A program made the position numbers and the translations under genes. From Bradyrhizobium sp. CCGUVB1N3 (lineage in GTDB: Bacteria; Pseudomonadota; Alphaproteobacteria; Rhizobiales; Xanthobacteraceae): a stretch of DNA of 64,000 nt. Where the stretch lies: contig NZ_JANADR010000001.1 in NCBI RefSeq assembly GCF_024199925.1, positions 4,278,001 through 4,342,000 on the forward strand, given 5' to 3'. Under the pieces are notes generated by a model. It ran no database searches and had not been told where the DNA came from. It worked only from the letters and a program-made list of their open reading frames with translations. Below, piece after piece: positions 18,051 through 27,016 of the stretch; the first letter of the stretch is position 1; every line of letters starts with the position of its first letter.

Positions 18051-18431
18051 TCAGGCTTTCACGCCGGACAGCAGCATCCGGTGGAACGACCGCACGATCG
18101 CGGCATTCATCGAATAGTCTCGATTGACCTCGCCGCCCTTGAGCATCTCCTGCTCAAGGCTGACGGAGTTGCCGGAGTGCACGACGTCCCAGCTGTCCTT
18201 CTTGGCGTTGGTTCGCGTATCGGTCTCGGCCGCACTCAACTGCATGTGCGACGGCGATGTCGTCGCGAGCCTGACCGGGGTAGCATCGAGAACCTTGTTG
18301 AACGGTTCGACGTCACGCGCCCTGAAGCCGGGCGTGTTCACGTTGGCGACGTTCGCTGCGATCGTCGACTGGCGCAGCTCCAGCCACCGGGCTTGCGAGG
18401 AAGCAAGTTCAAACAGATAAAGCGGTCCCAC
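18051..18431 (-). CDS. flgB: FlgB, proximal rod protein
   Basis: 126 residues. The N-terminal rod signature reads STIAANVANVNTPGFRARDV (about 22-41); the C-terminus GGEVNRDYSMNAAIVRSFHRML is typical. It opens the rod gene block. A 74-base gap separates it from flhB upstream, enough for an internal promoter, though none is obvious. Confidence 0.94.
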   Translation of the reverse strand: MGPLYLFELASSQARWLELRQSTIAANVANVNTPGFRARDVEPFNKVLDATPVRLATTSPSHMQLSAAETDTRTNAKKDSWDVVHSGNSVSLEQEMLKGGEVNRDYSMNAAIVRSFHRMLLSGVKA

Positions 18432-18505
18432 GGCAGCTCCCGATCTCGTCTATGCAGACGAACATAGGAAGTTAAGCTTTTCTCAAGCTTTCGCCGCAAG
18501 ACGCA

Positions 18506-19591
18506 TCATTGAACCTTTTCGCTTCGCGGCGCCTTCTGCGATTGCAGGAAATAGATGATCTCGGCGACCGGCCGGAAGAATTCCGGCGGGATCAACTGAT
18601 CGACCTGCACTGCCTCGTAGAGCGCCCGCGCCAAGGCCTTGTTCTCGATCACCGGAATTCTGTTCTCTTCGGCCACCGCGCGGATCTTGAGCGCGATCGC
18701 ATCCATGCCCTTGGCGACAACCATCGGCGCCGGATTCTCGTCGCGCTGATAGCGCAATGCCACCGCGAAATGCGTCGGGTTCGCGATCACGAGCGAGGCG
18801 CGCGATGCAGCCGCGATCATTCGCTGGCGCGAGCGATCGCGTGCCAGCGACCGCAGCCGCGCCTTGATCAGCGGATCACCTTCGGCCTGCTTGTGCTCGT
18901 CCTTGAGCTCCTGCCTCGTCATGCGCAGCTCGCGCCGCCAGTGGAAGCGCGCCCAGGCGAGATCGATCGCCACCAGCACGATGGTCGCAATGCAGATCGC
19001 CGACACGATCCGCATCGCGATGGTCAGGATCATCTCCGGCAACGCGACCGGATCTGTATACATCGCCTCGAATGCCCTCGCCTCGGAGGATCGCAGTACG
19101 AAGCCGACGACGAGGCTCACCGAGACGAGCTTGAAGACCGATTTCGCGAATTCCACGAGCCCTTGCGTCCCAAAGAGACGACTCCAGCCCTGCGCGGGCG
19201 ATATCCGCGAAAAATCCGGCTGGATGCGGGCGAACACCAGCCGCGGCGCGTTCTGGAGCAGCGAGGCTGCCAGTCCGAATACCGCGAGAACGAGAACCGG
19301 CGGAAGCAGGAAGCGCAGCGACTCCAGCCCGACGACCGACAGGAGATCCTTTGCGTCCGCGGCCGTCCGCAGGCGAAAGCCGTCGGGGTCGTCGAGCAGA
19401 GCTTTCAGGGTCGGAACGAGCTGCTGCACGCCCTGCCCGATCAGGAACGCCTGGATCACCATCAGCGCCGCCATCGAGGCGAAGACGGAAGCCTCCCGAG
19501 ATACCGGAATCCTGCCCTGCTCGATGGCATCGCGGATCTTCTTCTCGGTCGGCTCTTCGGTTTTGCTCTCCTGATCGGATGTCTCTGCCAT
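18506..19591 (-). CDS. flhB: FlhB, export-gate switch protein
   Basis: 361 residues. Four membrane helices span about 30-215, then a charged linker and the cytoplasmic domain with the autocleavage motif NPTH at 271-274. Cleavage there changes export from rod/hook to filament substrates under FliK control. The N-terminus (DQESKTEEPTEKKIRDAIEQGR) is characteristic. It sits between fliG and flgB. Confidence 0.96.
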   Translation of the reverse strand: MAETSDQESKTEEPTEKKIRDAIEQGRIPVSREASVFASMAALMVIQAFLIGQGVQQLVPTLKALLDDPDGFRLRTAADAKDLLSVVGLESLRFLLPPVLVLAVFGLAASLLQNAPRLVFARIQPDFSRISPAQGWSRLFGTQGLVEFAKSVFKLVSVSLVVGFVLRSSEARAFEAMYTDPVALPEMILTIAMRIVSAICIATIVLVAIDLAWARFHWRRELRMTRQELKDEHKQAEGDPLIKARLRSLARDRSRQRMIAAASRASLVIANPTHFAVALRYQRDENPAPMVVAKGMDAIALKIRAVAEENRIPVIENKALARALYEAVQVDQLIPPEFFRPVAEIIYFLQSQKAPRSEKVQ

Positions 19592-19603
19592 GCTGTTCGC
19601 CGG

Positions 19604-20647
19604 TCAGCGAAAGACCAGCTCATCCTCCTGGTCGGGGTTGAGCTCGATCTCGCCGCGCTCCGCCAGATCGAGCGCGAGGTCGGTGATGACGCGCCGCGCC
19701 TCCAGCACGTCGCGCTGGTTCGACGGCTCGCCGATCGCCAGTTCGTGCTCGACGACGCGCCTGACGCGCGAGGCGACGGAGGACAGGATCAGCTCGCGGA
19801 AATTCTTGTCCGTGCCCTTCAGCGCGACGACGATGCGGTCGGTCGGCACCTGGTCGAAGATCATGGTGCGCGCCTTCGGCGTCAGGTTGACCACGTCGTC
19901 GAACGTGAACAGCAGCTCTTTGAGCACCTCCGCCGACTTCGGACGTTTCTCCGACAGGCTCTTCAGCATGTCCTCGATGTGGCCGCGCTCCATCTTGTTG
20001 ATGATATCGGCAACCCGCGCATAGGTGTCGGCGCCGAGGTTCCGGGCGAAGTTCAACGTCAGGTCCTCATGCAGCGTCTTCTCGACGATGCGGATCGCGT
20101 CATCGACGATCGGCTTCAGGCTCAGCACGCGCCGCATCAATTCGTTGCGCAGGCTCGAGGGAAGTTGGCTCATAACCTTGGCGGCACAGGCGGGCTTGAC
20201 CTTGGAGAGGATCACCGCCGCAGTCTGCGGGTGTTCCTTGGACAGGTAGCTCGCGAGCGAGTTCTCCGAGACCGACGATACGCGATCCCAGACTGACCTC
20301 GAGGAATTGCCGAGCAGGTCCGACATGATCTGGGAGACCTGCTCGGCCGGCAGGACGTCGCCGAGCACGGCCTCGAGACCCCCGAGCGTGCCGAGAATAT
20401 TGGCGCCCATCGAGAACTGCTGGGCGAATTCCTCGACGATCCCTTCCAGCTCCTGCGCCGTGATCGGGCGCAGCTCGGCTGCCGCCTTCGTGACGACGCG
20501 GATCTCCTGCGGCTCGAACTGCTGCAGGACGCTCGCGGCCGCCTGCCGGCCCATCGCGAGCAGGAGTGCTGCGACCTTCTCCGTCCCTCCCAGCGAGGCC
20601 ACGCCGCGCTGCTTGACGGAGGTTGCGATGCCCATCGGTTCCGCCAC
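19604..20647 (-). CDS. fliG: FliG, rotor switch protein (lateral system)
   Basis: 347 residues. The N-terminal domain binds FliF; the middle domain holds the EHPQ motif (KEHPQTAAVILSKVKP, about 139-153). The C-terminal torque helix region includes LLFTFDDVVNLTPKARTMIFDQVPTD, with charged residues that face MotA. It is diverged from the second FliG in this window (63116 onward), whose equivalent motif is EYPQ. Confidence 0.95.
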   Translation of the reverse strand: MAEPMGIATSVKQRGVASLGGTEKVAALLLAMGRQAAASVLQQFEPQEIRVVTKAAAELRPITAQELEGIVEEFAQQFSMGANILGTLGGLEAVLGDVLPAEQVSQIMSDLLGNSSRSVWDRVSSVSENSLASYLSKEHPQTAAVILSKVKPACAAKVMSQLPSSLRNELMRRVLSLKPIVDDAIRIVEKTLHEDLTLNFARNLGADTYARVADIINKMERGHIEDMLKSLSEKRPKSAEVLKELLFTFDDVVNLTPKARTMIFDQVPTDRIVVALKGTDKNFRELILSSVASRVRRVVEHELAIGEPSNQRDVLEARRVITDLALDLAERGEIELNPDQEDELVFR

Positions 20648-20649
20648 GA

Positions 20650-21045
20650 TCAGGCTTCACCGTGACCGCCCAGCGGCCCGACGATCTCCGTGAGCGACAC
20701 GCCGAAGCGGGAATTGTCTTCTTCAACGACCACGACCTCGCCGCGCGCGACGATCCGGCCGTTGACCACGACATCGACGGGTTCGCCGACCCTGTGGTCG
20801 AGCGGGACCACCGCACCGCGGCCGAGCTTCATGAGGTTCGCTACCGGCATGGTAGCCGCACCCAGCACCACCTGCACGGTGACGGGAATGCGCAGGATCG
20901 CATCGACATTGGCAAACTTGCCGGATTCCTCGGCCGTTCGCGCCGCGATCTCCGCCAGCCGCTCCAGCGGAGAGGTGTCGATTTGTGCCTCGCCGGACGC
21001 TGCCGCCCGGGTGGCAGATGACTCATAATCGAAAGTTTGCGCCAT
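20650..21045 (-). CDS. fliN: FliN, rotor switch protein
   Basis: 131 residues. The C-terminal SpoA domain reads RIPVTVQVVLGAATMPVANLMKLGRGAVVPLDHRVGEPVDVVVNG, a clear FliN. The variable N-terminus contains a short Ala/Glu-rich helix. It forms the bottom of the C ring with FliM. Two bases separate it from fliG. Confidence 0.94.
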   Translation of the reverse strand: MAQTFDYESSATRAAASGEAQIDTSPLERLAEIAARTAEESGKFANVDAILRIPVTVQVVLGAATMPVANLMKLGRGAVVPLDHRVGEPVDVVVNGRIVARGEVVVVEEDNSRFGVSLTEIVGPLGGHGEA

Positions 21046-21151
21046 TTGGTCTTGCCTCTTGAAAACGTTCCTCCCGGAAATCTGCTCCGGGACGATCCCC
21101 CTACCTGCGCGCCGACGTCAGGTGACGACCCCGGCGTCCGCAGGACGTAGC

Positions 21152-21472
21152 CTACGGCTCACCCGCATCGCTGCCGCCTTTGGTCCCCGGCACAGCCTGC
21201 GACCGCCGCGCGTCCAGCGCCGTGATCGCCTCGTGAGCCTGATCGATTTTCGCGCTGAGCACGTTGGCCAGCCGACCGAGATTGGCGGTCGAGTCATGGG
21301 CCGCCCTGATTACGGTATCGAAGGCGCCCGCGGTCTCCTGCACGATCGTCGAGAACTCGCCCTGGTAGCTGCGCAGCCGCGCCAGCTCACGATGCATACG
21401 GGTCACCCGCATGCTGGTGAACGCGAGCGCAATGAGCAGAACCGCATCAACGAGATAGGATATCATCGACAA
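21152..21472 (-). CDS. Small membrane-anchored protein between fliM and fliN (DUF6468-like)
   Basis: 106 residues: one N-terminal membrane helix (MISYLVDAVLLIALAFTSMRV) then a soluble helical part likely to form a coiled coil (HRELARLRSYQGEFSTIVQETAGAFDTVIRAAHDS). The layout recalls DUF6468 proteins found in alphaproteobacterial flagellar loci; that name is from memory. The start overlaps the end of fliM by 26 bases, which argues for a real coupled gene. Its function is unknown; location in the switch-complex block suggests a role near the C ring or stator. Confidence 0.7.
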   Translation of the reverse strand: MSMISYLVDAVLLIALAFTSMRVTRMHRELARLRSYQGEFSTIVQETAGAFDTVIRAAHDSTANLGRLANVLSAKIDQAHEAITALDARRSQAVPGTKGGSDAGEP

Positions 21473-22388
21473 ACTCCCGCTTCTGATCGACGGGATCCGC
21501 TACCTGCATGGCGTAATAGCCATCGAGCTGGCCGATCTGACACCAGAACAGCACCTGGTTGTTGTTCTCGAGCCTGGCGAGCGTGCGCGGCGTGGCGTTG
21601 AGCTCGATGACCTGCCCGACCTGAAACTGCGCGACCTCTCCGAGGGAGAGCACGCACTCATCCAGCACGGCGTTCAAGGTGACCTCGGTGCGCTGGACCT
21701 CGCTCTCCATTTGCCCGCGCCAGTTCGGATCGGCCGCCCGGCCGTCGGAGACGACGACATGGGCGAGCTTCTGCCTGAGCGGGTTGAGCGCCGAATGCGG
21801 GATGATCAGGAACATCTGCCCGCCGCGATAGAGCGCCTGGAGCATGATGTTGGCACAAACCGACATGTTGCTGCTGCGCCCTATCGCGAGCGATGCCATC
21901 GCGGTCTCGACCCGCTCGAGCTTGAAGGTGACATCCGACGTCGCGGCGAAAGCCGATTGCAGCGCCTTGGCAAAGCGCTCGAACAGCACCTGCACCACAC
22001 GCAGCTCGATGTTCGAGAAGGCTCGTTCGACATCGATCGGCGGCTCCGCACCGTCGGAGCCGAACAGCGCCTCGACCATCGTGAATACGAAATCGCGATC
22101 GAGCATGACGAGGACCCGGGCGTCCCATTGCTCGGCATAGAGGACCGCGGCGACCGCGTTGCCTTCGTAATCCTTGACGACGTCGCCGACGCGGGCGTTG
22201 CTGATGTCGTTGACCGAAAAGTAGCAGGGGGTTCCCGCCATCGGCTGGAGACTGTCCGTGCAGGATGCCGCCATGCGATCGAAGATCACATTGAGCATCG
22301 GCATGCGGTCGATGGATATGCCCGCCGCATCGAGCAAATAGTTCGGCAGCCGCTTCTGCTGCTCGACGTCGATCCCTTCCATCATCAT
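21447..22388 (-). CDS. fliM: FliM, rotor switch protein
   Basis: 313 residues with the CheC-like middle domain (YFSVNDISNARVGDVVKDYEGNAVAAVLYAEQWDARVLVMLDRDFVF region) and a C-terminal SpoA domain (VGQVIELNATPRTLARLE). The N-terminus is short and lacks an obvious LSQxEIDALL-type CheY-binding peptide. The same gap is common in rhizobial FliM. It overlaps motA by four bases. Confidence 0.93.
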   Translation of the reverse strand: MMMEGIDVEQQKRLPNYLLDAAGISIDRMPMLNVIFDRMAASCTDSLQPMAGTPCYFSVNDISNARVGDVVKDYEGNAVAAVLYAEQWDARVLVMLDRDFVFTMVEALFGSDGAEPPIDVERAFSNIELRVVQVLFERFAKALQSAFAATSDVTFKLERVETAMASLAIGRSSNMSVCANIMLQALYRGGQMFLIIPHSALNPLRQKLAHVVVSDGRAADPNWRGQMESEVQRTEVTLNAVLDECVLSLGEVAQFQVGQVIELNATPRTLARLENNNQVLFWCQIGQLDGYYAMQVADPVDQKREFVDDILSR

Positions 22389-23281
22389 GCTCTGGCAGCC
22401 TTCGGTTCGGCGTCGGCCACGACGGCTTTCGGCCCGGCGATCGTCTCGTTCTCGACCACGTCGATCGACGGCCGCTCGGTGCTGGCGATCATCTTGCGGC
22501 CGTGCTCGACCGCGATCTGCGGCATGGCGCCGTTCATGAAGGCGAGCAGCGTCTGCTTGACGATGATGTAGGGCCGGCAGCGCTTCTCGCGGGTCAGCTT
22601 TATCTTCAGGGCGAACGGCGAGATGATGCCGTAGGAGAGGAAGATGCCGGCAAACGTGCCGACCAGCGCCGCACCGATGAAACCGCCGAGCAGCTTGGGC
22701 GACTGGTCGAGCGCGCCCATGGCCTTGATGACGCCAAGCACGGCGGCGACGATGCCGAGCGCCGGCAACGCCTCCGACACCACGACGAGGGCGTTATAGG
22801 GCGTGAGCTTGCTCTTCACGATGGTATGGATCTCCTCGTCCATCAGCGCCTCGATCTCGTGCGTGCGGGCGTTGCCCATGATGATCAGGCGCACGTAATC
22901 GCAGATGAACTGCAATAGCGCGGTATCCGCCAGCACGCTCGGGAACGCCTTGAAGATCTCGGAGGATGAGGGATCGTCGATATGCGCCTCGACCTCGTTG
23001 CGGCCCTTGCCCCGCAACTCGCGCATCAGCGCGTGAAGGGCGCCCAGGAGATCGAGATAGTAGCGCTCCCCGGGCACCGCCCCGGTAACGGCCTGAACCG
23101 CCGCGAGCCCGGTGTCCGCCACGACCTTCCAGGGGTTGGCGACGATGAAGGTGCCGGCCGCCGTGCCAAAGATGATGACGAATTCCCACGGCTGCATGAG
23201 CACGGCCAGATGCCCGCCCATGGCGGCAAATCCGCCGAGCAAGGCGGCCACCGTGATGATGATCCCCACGAAACTGCCCAA
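22385..23281 (-). CDS. motA: MotA, stator ion-channel subunit
   Basis: About 298 residues if translation starts at the TTG at 23281, which has GGAG seven bases upstream and gives an N-terminus (GSFVGIIITVAALLGGFAAMGGHLAVLMQPWEF) aligned with other MotA proteins. Longer in-frame starts add a non-MotA leader. Four membrane helices and the cytoplasmic loop are present, with PSVLADTALLQFICDYVRLI and the late helices VVVSEALPALGIVAAVLGVI. It pairs with MotB encoded 15 kb downstream in the same direction. Confidence 0.94.
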   Translation of the reverse strand: MGSFVGIIITVAALLGGFAAMGGHLAVLMQPWEFVIIFGTAAGTFIVANPWKVVADTGLAAVQAVTGAVPGERYYLDLLGALHALMRELRGKGRNEVEAHIDDPSSSEIFKAFPSVLADTALLQFICDYVRLIIMGNARTHEIEALMDEEIHTIVKSKLTPYNALVVVSEALPALGIVAAVLGVIKAMGALDQSPKLLGGFIGAALVGTFAGIFLSYGIISPFALKIKLTREKRCRPYIIVKQTLLAFMNGAMPQIAVEHGRKMIASTERPSIDVVENETIAGPKAVVADAEPKAARA

Positions 23282-23422
23282 CGCGCCGCTCCATCGCCAA
23301 TCCCGTCGGCCATGTCTATGCGGCGACGCTTGCGCGAAGCTGGCTTCCCGCTGGCCAGCCCCGCGCAAGCTATTCGCGGCAGCTTGGGACGATGTCGCAA
23401 CGGCCGTAAGGGGACGCGTGTC
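23282..23422. promoter_or_regulatory. Divergent promoter region motA / DUF1217 gene
   Basis: This 141-base gap separates the long minus-strand operon from the short plus-strand one and must hold promoters for both. I see no sigma-54 or CtrA-type motif in it, in contrast to the second flagellar cluster, so lateral control is presumably by another system. Confidence 0.5.
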
Positions 23423-24223
23423 ATGCTATCCACGATCGCGGACTACACGAGACTAACCAAGGACATGGGCAAGTCGCTGACGCTCGTCGCGAAGCAGCCG
23501 GATGTCAGCCGCGAGACCGACTATTTCCTCGCCAATATCGGCAAGGTGAAGAGCATCGACGACTTCCTGAAGGACTATCGCCTCTACTCCTACGCGATGA
23601 AGGCCTACGGCCTCAGCGACATGGTCTACGCCAAGGCGTTCATGCGGAAGGTGCTGACCGAGGGTGTCGCGACCAAGGATACCTTCGCCAACAAGCTCTC
23701 CGATTCTCGCTACCGTGAGTTCGCCTCGGCCTTCAATTTTGCCGCGCTCGGCAGCAACGCGACGCAGACCACCCAGGCCACGACCGGCACGGCCACCCAA
23801 TATGTCACGCAGACGATGGAGCAGAACGCCGGCGACCAGAACGAGGGCCTGCGGCTGGCGCTCTATTTCACGCGCAAGGCCTCCTCGATCAAGAACGCCT
23901 ATCAGATCCTCGCTGACAAGGCGTTGACGCAAGTGGCGCAGACGGCTCTCGGCCTGTCGGCGACCGTCAGCTCGGCCGACATCGACAGCCAGGCTGCGAT
24001 GCTGACGAAGATGATCAAACTCACCGATTTCCAGGATCCGGCCAAGGTCACCAAATTCGTGCAGCGCTTCGCGGCGATGTGGGATGCGAGCCAGGCCTCG
24101 AGCGATATCAGCAACGGCAGCTCGACCAATCCCGCGCTGATCCTGATTGGCGGCGCGTCGACGACTGCCAGCATGGATACCGACATTCTCTCGAAACTTC
24201 AGTCCATCCGGCTCGGAAAGTAA
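23423..24223 (+). CDS. DUF1217 flagellar protein
   Basis: 266 residues from the ATG at 23423, with AAGGGGA about ten bases upstream. The protein is helical and repetitive in design (FLANIGKVKSIDDFLKDYRLYSYAMKAYGLSDM near 35-65), the DUF1217 pattern found beside flgF and fliI in rhizobia. It has no signal peptide or membrane helix. Its role is not established; co-transcription with flgF and fliI suggests a secreted rod/hook-associated or export-related protein. Three bases separate it from flgF. Confidence 0.85.
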   Translation: MLSTIADYTRLTKDMGKSLTLVAKQPDVSRETDYFLANIGKVKSIDDFLKDYRLYSYAMKAYGLSDMVYAKAFMRKVLTEGVATKDTFANKLSDSRYREFASAFNFAALGSNATQTTQATTGTATQYVTQTMEQNAGDQNEGLRLALYFTRKASSIKNAYQILADKALTQVAQTALGLSATVSSADIDSQAAMLTKMIKLTDFQDPAKVTKFVQRFAAMWDASQASSDISNGSSTNPALILIGGASTTASMDTDILSKLQSIRLGK

Positions 24224-24226
24224 GTC

Positions 24227-24955
24227 ATGCAATCGGCTCTTTATGTGGGATTGTCGGCCCAGGTCGCGCTGGAGAAGCGCCTGCAGACGATCGCCAACAA
24301 CGTCGCCAACGTCAACACGGCGGCGTTCCGCACCGACGTGGTGAAATTCGAGACGGTGCTGTCGCGTGCCGGAACAAATCCGGTGGCGTTTTCCTCGCCC
24401 GGCGACAACATCATCTCGCGCGAGGCCGGCAATCTCTCCGAGACGGGCAACCCGCTGGATGTCGCGGTGGTGGGCCAGGGCTGGCTGGCGTTCGCCGGCC
24501 CCAATGGCACGGTCTATACGCGCGACGGCCGCCTGCAGATTGCCCCCAATGGCGATCTTCAGACGCTGACCGGCTTTCCCGTCATTGATTCGGGCGGGGC
24601 ACAGATCACCGTCGATCCGAACGGCGGGCCCCTCGCCATCGCACGCAGCGGCGCGATCACCCAGGACGGCAACGAGATCGGAACGCTCGGCCTGTTCAAC
24701 ATTCCCACTGAGGCCAACCTCGATCGCTACGGCACTTCGGGCATCGTGCCCGATCGTCCAGCGGCCGCCATAACCGACTTCACCAGGGACGGCTTTCGCC
24801 AAAGCTATGTCGAGGGATCGGGCGCCAATCCGATGCTCGAGCTGACGCGGCTGATGTCGGCGTCGCGCGCCTTCGACGGCACCAATTCGCTTGTCGAGGG
24901 CACTGAGAGCTCGCTTCAGAACGCGATCCGCACCCTGGGCGACCCCGCCAAATAG
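24227..24955 (+). CDS. flgF: FlgF, proximal rod protein
   Basis: 242 residues. The start MQSALYVGLSAQVALEKRLQ leads into IANNVANVNTAAFRTD (about 24-39), the rod signature; the middle carries VVGQGWLAFAGPNGTVYTRDGRL; the C-terminus NPMLELTRLMSASRAFDGTN is typical. FlgF is a proximal rod component. It is expressed from the divergent operon with fliI. Confidence 0.94.
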   Translation: MQSALYVGLSAQVALEKRLQTIANNVANVNTAAFRTDVVKFETVLSRAGTNPVAFSSPGDNIISREAGNLSETGNPLDVAVVGQGWLAFAGPNGTVYTRDGRLQIAPNGDLQTLTGFPVIDSGGAQITVDPNGGPLAIARSGAITQDGNEIGTLGLFNIPTEANLDRYGTSGIVPDRPAAAITDFTRDGFRQSYVEGSGANPMLELTRLMSASRAFDGTNSLVEGTESSLQNAIRTLGDPAK

Positions 24956-24976
24956 CCTTCCTTCCGAGGACTTCCC

Positions 24977-26302
24977 TTGAACGCTCTCCGGCAAATCGAG
25001 TGGGCGCTGCAAGAGCTGCAGCAGAGCACCCCCATTGCAAGCACCAGCGGCGCCATTTCGGAGATCGCGCCGACGCATTTTCGCGTGTCCGGCCTGTCCC
25101 GTTTCGTCAAGCTCGGCGAGCTCATCGCGGTGACGTCAGGTGGCAGGCCGCAGATCGGCGAAGTGGTTCGCATCGACAGCGACGGCATCATCGCAAAGCC
25201 GTTCGACCGGCAATTCGCAGGCGGGCTCGGCTCGGTCGCATTCCGACTGCCTCCGTTGTCGCTTGCGCCGGATGCGAGCTGGAAAGGGCGCGTCATCAAC
25301 GCGCTCGGCGCGCCGCTCGACGGGATCGGCGCGCTGATTCCGGGATCGCGCGCGGTCTCGGTCGAGGCGGAAGCGCCTTCGGCCATGAAGCGGGCGCGCG
25401 TCCACAAGCCGCTGCGCACCGGCGTGCGCGTGATCGATCTGTTCGCGCCGATCTGCGCAGGGCAGCGGGTTGGCATCTTTGCCGGCTCCGGCGTCGGCAA
25501 GTCGACCCTGCTCGCGATGCTGGCGCGCAGCACCGGCTTTGACACCGTCGTCCTGGCCCTGGTGGGCGAGCGCGGCCGCGAGGTGCGCGAATTCGTCGAG
25601 GATGTGCTCGGCCACGGCCGGGACCGCGCCATCACGATCGTATCCACGGGCGACGAAAGCCCGATGATGCGACGGCTGGCGCCGAAAACCGCGATGGCGA
25701 TCGCTGAATATTTTCGCGGCCGCGGCGAATCGGTCCTGCTGGTGGTCGATTCGATCACCCGGTTTGCCCACGCCTCCCGCGAAGTCGCGCTCGCCGCCGG
25801 CGAGCCTGCGGTCGCGCGCGGCTACGCGCCGACGGTCTTCACCGATCTGCCGCGCCTGCTCGAACGGGCCGGGCCCGGAGAGGAAGGCACCGGCACGATC
25901 ACCGGAATCTTCTCCGTGCTGGTCGATGGCGATGATCACAACGAGCCGATCGCCGATACCATTCGCAGCACGCTGGATGGACACATCGTGCTCAGCCGGC
26001 ATATCGCCGACCAGGCGCGCTACCCGGCCGTGGACATTCTCGCCTCCGTCTCGCGCCTTGCGCATTGCGTCTGGGATCCCGAGGAGCGCGAGCTCGTCAG
26101 CAAGCTGCGATCCATGATCGCCAAATATGAAGACACGCGCGACCTTCGCCTGATGGGCGGATACCAGTCGGGGCGTGATTCGGGGCTCGACCACGCCCTC
26201 GACATGGTGCCGAAAATCTACAGCGCGATGCGCCAGGATGCTTCTGCCCCGCCCAGCGCGGATGCGTTTCGCGAGCTGAGAGACGTGCTGAAGGCCGGTT
26301 AG
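24977..26302 (+). CDS. fliI: FliI, flagellar export ATPase
   Basis: 441 residues from a TTG start at 24977, supported by CGAGGA seven bases upstream and by 21-base spacing to flgF. Walker A is GSGVGKST (170-177), the Walker B region is ESVLLVVDSITRFA (about 253-266), and VGERGREVREFVED and GYAPTVFTDLPRLLERAG are F1-ATPase/FliI family blocks. It energises unfolding and loading of export substrates. Its likely partner FliH is proposed at 7226-7894. Confidence 0.96.
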   Translation: MNALRQIEWALQELQQSTPIASTSGAISEIAPTHFRVSGLSRFVKLGELIAVTSGGRPQIGEVVRIDSDGIIAKPFDRQFAGGLGSVAFRLPPLSLAPDASWKGRVINALGAPLDGIGALIPGSRAVSVEAEAPSAMKRARVHKPLRTGVRVIDLFAPICAGQRVGIFAGSGVGKSTLLAMLARSTGFDTVVLALVGERGREVREFVEDVLGHGRDRAITIVSTGDESPMMRRLAPKTAMAIAEYFRGRGESVLLVVDSITRFAHASREVALAAGEPAVARGYAPTVFTDLPRLLERAGPGEEGTGTITGIFSVLVDGDDHNEPIADTIRSTLDGHIVLSRHIADQARYPAVDILASVSRLAHCVWDPEERELVSKLRSMIAKYEDTRDLRLMGGYQSGRDSGLDHALDMVPKIYSAMRQDASAPPSADAFRELRDVLKAG

Positions 26303-27016
26303 CGCTGCCGTGTAGCGAATGGGCCTTCGCGTTAAACGCATGACTCGGTGCCCACGCGCGATCGTCGAAGCGAAGCGTCAACACAACGGCGACGAGAATT
26401 GCCGTGCGCTCCGGGCATAGCTTGTTGCATATGATCGTCGCATCAGGCCGCCGCTGCGCCCATCCCTCAGGCAGAGACTGCGTAGCGTGAGACCAGCAGG
26501 TATACAACTCCTGCGCGCGAATGTTGCATATCGCCTCCCGGATTCCGGCGAGCGACGCGGCAAGCCGTCAAACGAGGGTGCAGGTCGTCATCTCATGCAT
26601 AGGCTCTCATCATGCTGCCTCATCGGCGAACAACATTGTTCGCTTTCACACAACTGTCGCATCCATTCGTGCTCGTCGCGTGGCGCATGAGGTGATTTAC
26701 GCTGGTGATTTGCCGAGGGCGTGGCGGTCAAGTTGCACACTGTGGAGAACTCGCGCACGGGGACCGCGCCGGGCGAAACACAAAGATCTTCAAGAGCGTC
26801 TCTACTTGCTTTTCCTAACAAGCTCAGTCATCGTTTTTGCGCTGGATAAGAAACGTGGGCTGACTGACTTTTGGAATGCAGGGGCTTCGGTTGAGCAAAT
26901 TCGACCCATCGTCCGACGCTGATGGCGACAGCGACTTCCATTCGGCATTGCCACACCAGACATGCCATCGACGGCCCGGTCCGCGCCGAGCAGCATCGCG
27001 ACGGTCGGGGTAGGTC
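26303..27016. other. 714-base stretch without a convincing gene
   Basis: Short open frames exist on both strands but none shows codon bias, a good ribosome site or a recognisable product. It is less GC-rich than its surroundings in the 26600-26700 part. It holds an 8-2-8 inverted repeat (26626-26643) and two copies of TGTTGCATAT (near 26423 and 26523). It probably contains the promoter of the MarR gene downstream. Confidence 0.5.
26626..26643. promoter_or_regulatory. Near-perfect inverted repeat, possible operator
   Basis: The arms GCGAACAA and TTGTTCGC are separated by CA. Symmetry and size suit a dimeric winged-helix regulator such as MarR. It lies about 370 bases before the MarR gene, far for simple autoregulation, so assignment is tentative. 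Confidence 0.3.

Noticed and set aside
23453..25078. 541-codon minus-strand open frame
   Set aside because: Antisense to the DUF1217 gene and flgF, with no recognisable domain.
26303..27016. Short open frames (for example 26521-26922) as genes
   Set aside because: No ribosome site, no family pattern, and codon use unlike neighbouring genes.
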